Below are positions 1-5,982 of a DNA stretch of 17,209 nucleotides, one piece after another. How positions within the stretch are numbered: position 1 is the stretch's first letter; the number at the start of each line of letters is the position of its first letter. The DNA comes from Deltaproteobacteria bacterium (lineage in GTDB: Bacteria; Desulfobacterota; DSM-4660; Desulfatiglandales; Desulfatiglandaceae), in the NCBI GenBank assembly GCA_029932035.1, contig JAOZQV010000022.1, forward strand, positions 1 through 17,209, given 5' to 3'. The notes beneath the pieces were generated by a model that saw only the letters and a program-made list of their open reading frames with translations, made no database searches and had not been told where the DNA came from. The position numbers were made by a program, and so were the translations under genes.

Positions 1-1032
1 AGATATGGGAGTTCGAATTATTCTCGAAACAAAATCAGCGAAGTCCTACCCTCAATATCCGTTGATTTTTCTGATTTCGTCTGGGATCTGGAGAATCATA
101 GGGTTGAATCTCTACTTAGAGCCTACGGGTTTTACTCGCTAATACGATTATTGGAACCACCTCCTGCGGGCAATTTTGCTGATTATGCAAGCAAAGGAAA
201 AATTGAATCTACCTCCTACAATGCTGTGCTGGATTCTGAAGGGCTGACAACCCTTGAAGCCCTCATATCGTCCTCAAGGCTCTGTGCCATTGACACGGAA
301 ACTGATGATCAAGATCCACACCAAGCCACATTGTTTGGTGTTTCATTTTCTGTCAAAAAAGGGGAGGCTTTTTTCGTACCGCTGATTGAAAATGATCTCG
401 AGGGTATAACTCAGAAGGATGTTGTCTCGAGTTTGAAAAGGATCGCTAAGGCAACAGACTTTATTGGCCACAACATCAAATACGATTACCTCGTATTACG
501 AAAACATGGAATAAGGATTGGATCAGTTCACTTTGATACGATGTTGGCAGTGTATGAATGCTATGGAGACTGGGATTTCTTTAACCTGAAATATTTAACT
601 GAAAGACTGATAAGAAAAACGATCAAATCCTACAAAGACGTTGTCAAGAAAGAGCAGACCTTCTTGGATTTACCTTTCAAGGAACTTGTTAGACATGGTT
701 GTGAAGACGCAGACGTTACCCTCCGCCTTTATGAGCCCCTTAAAGCCGAGTTGAAAAAGAGTGGAATCACGGAACAATATTATAACGAGACCCTCTCGCT
801 GGCTAAAAAATTGGGTGAGACAGAATACAGAGGCATTTCTGTAAATTCAGACAAACTCAATAAAATCAGAGACAGTCTTGTAAATGAGGCAGTGGATTTA
901 AAGAAAGCGATATATGACAAGACCGGTACATCATTCGCAATCGATTCCCAAAAAGAACTTAAGACTTTCCTGAAAGAAGCCCTTGATCTCGGGAAGTATG
1001 TGAGCTCAAAAACAATGACATCCATCCATTGA
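1..1032 (+). pseudogene. polA: DNA polymerase I-like gene, 5'-nuclease tail plus 3'-5' exonuclease domain (5' end outside window)
   Basis: The frame is open from base 1, so the gene begins before the window; the TTG at 151 is internal. Codons 1-50 (ending GFYSLIRLL) resemble the C-terminal end of the Pol I 5'-nuclease domain. The next part is a DEDD-type 3'-5' exonuclease domain as in the Klenow fragment. Counting from the TTG at 151, Exo I is DTET (D48, E50), Exo II is GHNIKYD (D112) and Exo III is HGCEDAD (D186). The usual Exo III tyrosine is His182 here. The frame then runs into the start of the polymerase thumb (GISVN..., FAIDSQKEL) and stops at TGA 1030-1032, far short of a full polymerase domain. 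Related sequence continues in another frame (see next entry). Domain assignment is firm. Whether the product is a working exonuclease or a decaying polA copy is open; a housekeeping polA is presumably elsewhere. Confidence 0.75.
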
Positions 1033-1544
1033 TGGGTAATCTCGACCAGGATGAACTTTTGCTCTCCATTGTGATCGGGTATTCTGACGCTAAATTATCA
1101 CAGCGCTTCATGATTGATTACTTAACCCTTTCCTCTATTCGGCATGACCTAAGGGAAAGATATTCCATATTATTTCATTGGATCAAGGAATTCCGACTGT
1201 ATACGACTAAACAAGGCTACGCGCAAATGGGTCATATTCGCAGATATTTTGATGGGCTGAAGAGCTCGAATATTGGAAAGAGAAAAAGGGCTTTAGAATA
1301 TGCAGTCCGATGGTTGATTAAATACTGAGAGCCCTGTAATAAATCGGAGGCAAAGCAATCTTCTCTTGTTTTCAGGCTCCCGCCTGGGAACGAGAGGTGC
1401 AACGAGGAAGAGTTTGACCTGGATGTTTGTGTAGTGGGAGATAGGTTGCACGATGAAATTGGCCCCTGTTCTGAAAGCACCTTGTTTAAGAATGTCATAA
1501 ATAAGGGGGTAATGGCATATAAAGAAATCGAAGACGCTGATTAA
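987..1544 (+). pseudogene. Shortened polymerase-domain remnant of the same polA-like gene, with in-frame TGA
   Basis: This frame is open from 987 and is shifted by -1 relative to the exonuclease part. It could also be started independently at ATG 1032, which overlaps the upstream stop as TGATG. The section ERYSILFHWIKEF...KQGYAQM...RRYF-GLKSSN aligns well by eye with the Pol I stretch after the O-helix (ERYPGVLEYM...KEQGYVET...RRLYLPDIKSSN). About 200 residues expected before it, including motif A (DYSQIE) and the O-helix, are missing. A TGA at 1326-1328 ends a 98-99-residue ORF. The same frame then stays open to TAA 1542-1544 and contains LHDEI, which resembles polymerase motif C (VHDEL). 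The missing catalytic core, frame break and stop together suggest a pseudogene. A small expressed protein from 1032 to 1328 cannot be excluded. Confidence 0.6.
1368..1391 (+). repeat. REP-like hairpin within the polA remnant
   Basis: GTTTTCAGGC, a TCCC loop, then GCCTGGGAAC. The ten-base arms pair fully in RNA if two G-U pairs are allowed. The sequence resembles short dispersed GCCTGGGAACG palindromes found in many bacterial genomes (from memory, not searched). It lies 40 bases behind the in-frame TGA, inside the frame that continues to 1544. Confidence 0.45.
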
Positions 1545-1549
1545 GGAGG
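1543..1549 (+). promoter_or_regulatory. Strong Shine-Dalgarno site of the SEC-C gene
   Basis: AAGGAGG lies four bases before ATG 1554 and overlaps the TAA (1542-1544) that closes the upstream remnant frame. It fixes the start of the SEC-C gene. The overlap suggests that the two genes were once, or still are, co-transcribed. Confidence 0.8.
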
Positions 1550-1553
1550 TACC

Positions 1554-3017
1554 ATGAAAACAGGAAGAAACGCACCCTGCCCGTGCGGCAGCGGGAAGAA
1601 ATACAAGAAGTGCTGTATGAATAAAGAAAAGGCCCCGGAGGATCTTCTATGGCATAGACTTGGCGATGCACATGACCGTCTGGTGAATGACCTCCTGAAA
1701 TACACCCGGGACTCTTTCAGCGATGCGGTTTTTCCTGTTGCCATGGATGAGTTTTTAATGTGGCCGGAGGATGAAAATCCAAGGGATTTAATCGGCAACC
1801 ATTTGCAGCTTTTCTTTCCCTGGTTTTTCTTTAACTGGACATATGACCCTGAAGACTTTGAAATAGAACTGACGGCTCCGGCCTATCAAACCGTTGCAGA
1901 GGCTTATGCCGAGGAGCGTGGATCATCGCTTGATCAGCTCCAGAAAAGGGTCATCGAAGCTGCCTGTGACCAGCCTTTCAGCTTTTATGAGGTGATGGAC
2001 TGCACGCCGGGAGAGGGGTTCCGGTTAAAGGATGTCTTTTTAGGTCACGAAAAGGATGTAATGGAAAAACAGGGGTCTGAAAAGACCCGGCCCGGAGATA
2101 TATTGATGGGCCGGATTGTCCAGGTAGACCACGTAGCCATCTTAGTGGGATCCAGTTCAATTATTATACCTCCGCGATTGAAACCGGACATTATACGGCT
2201 TAGAAGTGCGATAATCGCTGAAGATGGTCCCATAACCGAAGAATCGCTGGGTCTCTGGGATGAGGAAATCAGAGAGCTGTATCTCCATATCTATGTCTCA
2301 TTAACGACACCGCCGCGCCTGTGCAATACAGATGGAGATCCCTTGCTTTTGCATACCCTTCATTATGAAATCGATGATCCTGAAACGGCCTTTCAGGGGC
2401 TTTTCAACCTTTGTGCCGTGGAAGATGAGGAATCGCTCAGGACCTCAGCAACATTGGATCAGGAGGGCAGGGTTTCAAAGGCCGAAATTTCGTGGACTCG
2501 CTCCGGTTATAAGGGCAATAAGGGCTTGGATAATACCACCCTCGGCCGGATTATAATAAACCATCAGAAGCTTACCATCGCGGTGAACTCTGCTGAAAGG
2601 GCAAAGACCGCCCGGAATGAGGTAAAGACCCGCCTCGGAGATAAAGCCCGGTATTTGACTACAGAGATCGAGTCCCCAGAAAGCCTTGTGGAGAGTCAGG
2701 GAGAGGGATCTTCGAGTCGAGGGACAGATCAGAAAATGAGCCAGGAGAAACTGTTGCAACTACCCGAAGTACGTGAGCAAATGGCTAAGATGATAAATGC
2801 TCACTGGGAGGGCTGGGTTGATCAGCCGGTGCCCGGGCTTGGCGGCATGACACCCCAGGAGGCGGTAACAACAGCGGACGGCCGGGAGAGCGTGGAAGCG
2901 ATCCTGGTTGATGCCGAACGGTACGCTGCAGCCGATGAAGCAATGGCGGAGTTCGCACCATCGGCCATTCAGGATGTGCGGCGGCGATTGGGCCTGAATG
3001 AATCCTTGAAACCTTAA
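1554..3017 (+). CDS. SEC-C metal-binding motif protein, function unknown
   Basis: A 487-residue protein with an N-terminal SEC-C motif, NAPCPCGSGKKYKKCC (C9, C11, C20, C21). This is the zinc-binding hook best known from the SecA C-terminus, where it contacts SecB and ribosomes, and it also occurs on many unrelated proteins. The body (about 30-390) is acidic and mixed alpha/beta, and I recognise no catalytic motif in it. Residues about 380-410 are a low-complexity Ser/Glu/Gln-rich linker. The last 85 residues form a separate module with W..QPVPGLGGMTPQEA and a following GRE, a pattern I associate with the tails of other SEC-C proteins. There is no signal peptide or membrane segment, so it is probably cytoplasmic. 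The start is set by a strong ribosome site. The gene directly follows the polA remnant; no functional link is visible. Confidence 0.8.
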   Translation: MKTGRNAPCPCGSGKKYKKCCMNKEKAPEDLLWHRLGDAHDRLVNDLLKYTRDSFSDAVFPVAMDEFLMWPEDENPRDLIGNHLQLFFPWFFFNWTYDPEDFEIELTAPAYQTVAEAYAEERGSSLDQLQKRVIEAACDQPFSFYEVMDCTPGEGFRLKDVFLGHEKDVMEKQGSEKTRPGDILMGRIVQVDHVAILVGSSSIIIPPRLKPDIIRLRSAIIAEDGPITEESLGLWDEEIRELYLHIYVSLTTPPRLCNTDGDPLLLHTLHYEIDDPETAFQGLFNLCAVEDEESLRTSATLDQEGRVSKAEISWTRSGYKGNKGLDNTTLGRIIINHQKLTIAVNSAERAKTARNEVKTRLGDKARYLTTEIESPESLVESQGEGSSSRGTDQKMSQEKLLQLPEVREQMAKMINAHWEGWVDQPVPGLGGMTPQEAVTTADGRESVEAILVDAERYAAADEAMAEFAPSAIQDVRRRLGLNESLKP

Positions 3018-3047
3018 TATCCGGCACAGATAAGCAGGGTGGAGATT

Positions 3048-3071
3048 CAGCCTTGACGGCTGCAACTTTTT
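3048..3071 (+). terminator. Weak terminator-like hairpin after the SEC-C gene
   Basis: CAGCC, loop TTGAC, GGCTG, then CAAC and five T's. The stem is short and the T run is set off by four bases, so it is only a possible rho-independent terminator. It lies 31 bases after the SEC-C stop. The rest of 3018-3155 shows nothing clear. Confidence 0.35.
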
Positions 3072-3155
3072 ACTCCGGCTGATTGCGCACAATTCTCAAT
3101 TGTTAAACCAGCTAAATCTGCTAATGCGGATTGTCTTTTATCAAGGGTCATCAGG

Positions 3156-4130
3156 ATGGATTTGATAGAATCTTACAGGGATTGCGTTCTTTGTCCGCGC
3201 CAATGCAGGGTAAACCGGATGGCTGATTGCGATGATGCACGGATTGGCTTTTGCGGCGAAACCGATCAGCTCAGGGTTGCCCATTTCGGCCCTCATTTTG
3301 GCGAGGAGCCACCCATCTCCGGAAAGAATGGTTCAGGAACCATCTTTTTCACTGGCTGCTCGCTTAAGTGTTCTTTTTGCCAAAACCACCAGATCTCACA
3401 CGCAGGTCTCGGTAGGAGCACAGGTCTGGAAGAGCTGGGGGCAAAGATTATAGATATGGTTGAACTCGATCATGTCCATAACATCAATTTCGTAACTCTG
3501 GACCACTTCTTTCCCCATATCTTTCAATTAGTGTCTCTCCTGCGCCGGGATGGATTTAATCCTCCCATTATCTATAATCTCTCCGGATATCAGACAGTGG
3601 CGTCATTGAAGTCAGCCAAAGATTATGTTGATATCTATCTTCCCGATTTCAAATATTCGGACCCATCATTGGCCACAGCGCTCTCGAAATGCAACAATTA
3701 TCCTCAAATAGCGCTTGAGGCCATCGCAGAGATGGTCAGTCAAAAGGGCTTCTTGGACTCATCCCTCACAGGCGCTCCCCTTGCCACAAGAGGGGTTCTC
3801 ATCAGGCACCTAATTCTGCCCGGGAAGGTTGCGAACTCGATCAATGCCCTGACCACTCTTTTTGTTGAGTTTGGCCCTGATCTCCCTTTAAGTCTGATGT
3901 CCCAGTATCAGCCTGTTGTTCATCAGGAAGATGACGATTTGAATCGACCCGTATCGGAAGAGGAATTTGACAGGGTATATTCCCACGCACAGGAGCTTGG
4001 CTTTGAACATCTTTTTGTCCAGTTTCCCGAGAAAGGTACAAGTCAACATCAAGTTCTTTCTCCGTTCTTACCTGATTTTGAAAGACCGGACCCATTTCCG
4101 GCTACTGATGCACGCCAGAGTGGAGCCTGA
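3156..4130 (+). CDS. Radical SAM protein of the PflX / PflA-like family
   Basis: A 324-residue protein with the radical SAM cluster motif GCSLKCSFCQN (C68, C72, C75), which binds the [4Fe-4S] cluster that cleaves S-adenosylmethionine. Ahead of it is a cysteine-rich stretch (C10, C13, C17, C25, C33), CVLCPRQC...GFCG. Sequence such as FFTGCSLKCSFCQN and IYNLSGYQT, followed by YVDIYLPDFKYSD, matches the PflX group of pyruvate formate-lyase activase homologues (COG1313). The substrate of that group is not established to my knowledge. It should be cytoplasmic and oxygen-sensitive. AAGGG at 3143-3147 lies eight bases before the ATG and supports this start. No glycyl radical enzyme is next to it, so it is an orphan here. 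The C-terminal 20 residues are Pro/Asp-rich and look unstructured. Confidence 0.85.
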   Translation: MDLIESYRDCVLCPRQCRVNRMADCDDARIGFCGETDQLRVAHFGPHFGEEPPISGKNGSGTIFFTGCSLKCSFCQNHQISHAGLGRSTGLEELGAKIIDMVELDHVHNINFVTLDHFFPHIFQLVSLLRRDGFNPPIIYNLSGYQTVASLKSAKDYVDIYLPDFKYSDPSLATALSKCNNYPQIALEAIAEMVSQKGFLDSSLTGAPLATRGVLIRHLILPGKVANSINALTTLFVEFGPDLPLSLMSQYQPVVHQEDDDLNRPVSEEEFDRVYSHAQELGFEHLFVQFPEKGTSQHQVLSPFLPDFERPDPFPATDARQSGA

Positions 4131-4173
4131 TGAAGGCTGGCATTTCTCGGGCTGCGAATAGGCTGTAGGCTTT

Positions 4174-4201
4174 CTTTTCTTTGCGGCTTTGCGCCTTTGC
4201 G
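4174..4201 (+). repeat. Short CTTTGCG-type tandem repeat
   Basis: Three imperfect units of about eight bases, CTTTGCGG / CTTTGCGC / CTTTGCGT, end ten bases before the methyltransferase ATG. Similar strings recur outside genes in many bacterial genomes (from memory). It makes the TTG at 4197 a poor start candidate. Confidence 0.5.
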
Positions 4202-4211
4202 TGAGACATTT

Positions 4212-4688
4212 ATGGAGATTCGAAAAACAGAAAAACTATTCGGCATCGGCCCGCTTGGAGCACTTCTCAGCTCCATTCTGCTGGCGCTTTTTTGGTGGGT
4301 AGACCACATTCTTGGACACACCTCAATAATAACCCATCCAGCGCCACTAAAGTATGCCGCGGTGGTGCTAATCGCCATGGGTTTGGGCCTCCATTTCTGG
4401 ACCCTGGTTACTCTGCGAAACTGGTGGATGGACGATCAACTCTGCACCACAGGCCCTTTCAAATATTTCCGTCACCCCATGTATGCCGCCTGGATCACGT
4501 TCATATCCGCAGGCATAGCCCTGTTCTTGAACTCCTGGATTTTGCTCTTATGGGTTGCAGCTCTTCATCCGATCTGGTATCTCCTTATCACCAAGGAGGA
4601 AAAAATGTTGGCTGAAATTTTCGGAGATGAATACGGAGAGTATGCGGCCCGTACAGGCCGTTTTTTTCCGCGGATATTTTGCCGATGA
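4212..4688 (+). CDS. Membrane methyltransferase, isoprenylcysteine/phospholipid methyltransferase type
   Basis: A 158-residue integral membrane protein. Hydrophobic segments lie at about 14-34, 46-66 and 88-126, the last long enough for two helices. The family signature is GPFKYFRHPMYA (81-92) followed by a C-terminal E..EIFGDEYGEYAARTGRFFPRI (130-155). This is the SAM-binding C-terminal module shared by ICMT, PEMT and NnrU-like bacterial enzymes. The methyl acceptor cannot be told from sequence; lipid, isoprenoid-linked or thiol substrates are all known in the family. I chose ATG 4212 over TTG 4197 because the TTG lies in the CTTTGCG repeat. No good ribosome site precedes either. The gene follows the radical SAM gene by 81 bases on the same strand. 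Confidence 0.8.
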   Translation: MEIRKTEKLFGIGPLGALLSSILLALFWWVDHILGHTSIITHPAPLKYAAVVLIAMGLGLHFWTLVTLRNWWMDDQLCTTGPFKYFRHPMYAAWITFISAGIALFLNSWILLLWVAALHPIWYLLITKEEKMLAEIFGDEYGEYAARTGRFFPRIFCR

Positions 4689-4829
4689 CATCCTTGTTTT
4701 GATCAAGTTGGATAGTGCCAAACGGGAATAATTTAAACCCCTTTTAGGGAGAGACTGTTAGAGAGCTTATATGCTAAAGCAGGAAGAAATTGGCAATGAA
4801 TAAACTTAATTTCGGAAGGAGCTAATAAA

Positions 4830-5945
4830 ATGCTGGTCTTTTCACGAAATCGTCGGACAAAGGCATACTCATTTTTACCGTATCTCCTGATATTGACACT
4901 TGCATTCATCCCTGTGGGCATCCTGACATGTTCCACCCCGGCCGGCCAGAGGCAACCCGCGGGCAAGAGTGGAATGCTTATCGACGCCCATAATCACCTG
5001 GTTGGGCAGTTCCGTTCCCGGTCAGGGCCTGCATCAGACTACGAGGGCGCAGCAAGAATTACCCTGGCAAAGATGAATGAGTTAGGGATCAAAAAAATGA
5101 TTATCATGCCACCCCCCTTCTCCCCTAATCATCATGGTATATACGACCTTGAACATCTCGCTGACATCGTGAGAAAATATCCTGATCGTTTCGCCTTTTT
5201 AGGCGGCGGTGAAACACTGAATGTCATCATTCAGGAGGCTGTTCATGATGGTCGCACCAGCTCGCTGCAACGTCGCCGGTTCATAGAAAGGGCCGGGGAA
5301 ATCCTCGCCATGGGAGCGGTCGGCTTTGGAGAATTTGCAATAGAACACCTCTGTTTAGGCAGAAAGCACAATTATCAGTCTGCCCCGGCCGATCATCCGC
5401 TCTTTATATTATTAGCTGATATTGCGGCAAAGAACGATGTGCCGATTGATATCCATATGGAAGCCGTCCCTGAGCCTATGCCCCTGCCAAGAGGGCTGAG
5501 ATCTCCGCCAAACCCAGAAGAGCTGTCACCCAATATTAAGGCATTTGAGCGGCTGTTAGCCCACAACCCGAAGGCAAAGATCCTCTGGTCCCATATTGGC
5601 TGGGACAACACGGGCCATCGCACTGCTGCGCTCACCGCCAGGTTGTTAGAGGCGCATCCGAATCTTTATATGAGTTTCAAGATAAGTCCACGAGACAGCC
5701 TGGCCGAGACTCGCCCCATAGAGAGGGGCCGCGGACTGAAGGCCGAATGGCTTAAGGTAATAAGAGAGTTTCCGGATCGGTTTATCATAGGGAGTGATCA
5801 GTTTTATCTGTCACCTAAGATGCGTAGCCAGATAGGCCCCCGCAGCGTGGAACCTACTAATAAGTTCTTCTCCCTCCTACCCCCCGATCTGGCCCGGAAA
5901 ATAGGTTATGATAATCCCAAATTCATTTTCAATCTCAAAGATTGA
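4830..5945 (+). CDS. Exported metal-dependent amidohydrolase (COG2159-like TIM barrel)
   Basis: A 371-residue protein. Residues 1-35 form a basic start (RNRRTK) and a hydrophobic stretch ending ILTCS, so it is probably exported. Cys34 could be a lipobox cysteine, but Thr at -1 is atypical. The mature part starts MLIDAHNHL, the HxH metal site of the amidohydrolase superfamily (H54, H56). Further likely metal ligands are H209 (DIHME), H255 (WSHIGWDNTG) and D323 (IIGSDQF). E168 in GFGEF may also contribute. This order fits the COG2159 group of hydrolases and decarboxylases. The substrate is unknown. GGAAGGAG at 4814-4821 lies eight bases before the ATG and supports the start. Its 3' end runs into the shared terminator at 5950-5976. 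The 141 bases before it (4689-4829) show nothing else clear. Confidence 0.8.
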   Translation: MLVFSRNRRTKAYSFLPYLLILTLAFIPVGILTCSTPAGQRQPAGKSGMLIDAHNHLVGQFRSRSGPASDYEGAARITLAKMNELGIKKMIIMPPPFSPNHHGIYDLEHLADIVRKYPDRFAFLGGGETLNVIIQEAVHDGRTSSLQRRRFIERAGEILAMGAVGFGEFAIEHLCLGRKHNYQSAPADHPLFILLADIAAKNDVPIDIHMEAVPEPMPLPRGLRSPPNPEELSPNIKAFERLLAHNPKAKILWSHIGWDNTGHRTAALTARLLEAHPNLYMSFKISPRDSLAETRPIERGRGLKAEWLKVIREFPDRFIIGSDQFYLSPKMRSQIGPRSVEPTNKFFSLLPPDLARKIGYDNPKFIFNLKD

Positions 5946-5949
5946 TAAA

Positions 5950-5976
5950 AAAAGGCCCCTGATCCAGGGGCCTTTT
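5950..5976. terminator. Bidirectional rho-independent terminator
   Basis: AAAAGGCCCCT, loop GATCC, AGGGGCCTTTT: a perfect 11-bp stem with A's on one side and T's on the other. It lies between the convergent ends of the amidohydrolase (stop 5943-5945) and the pyruvate:ferredoxin oxidoreductase (stop 5983-5985), so it can end both transcripts. Confidence 0.9.
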
Positions 5977-5982
5977 CGGAGA

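Noticed and set aside
151..153. TTG 151 as the true start of the polA-like gene
   Set aside because: The same frame is open to base 1 and the residues before it match the 5'-nuclease domain end.
1326..1391. TGA at 1326 as a selenocysteine codon with a downstream SECIS hairpin
   Set aside because: The first good hairpin starts 40 bases after the TGA, too far for a bacterial SECIS, and Pol I proteins have no selenocysteine or matching cysteine there.
4197..4211. TTG 4197 as the start of the methyltransferase
   Set aside because: It falls in the CTTTGCG repeat; the ATG at 4212 is the better start.
4928..4933. Confident lipoprotein call for the amidohydrolase
   Set aside because: Cys34 follows ILT, and Thr at -1 is not typical of a lipobox; a plain signal peptide or membrane anchor is equally likely.
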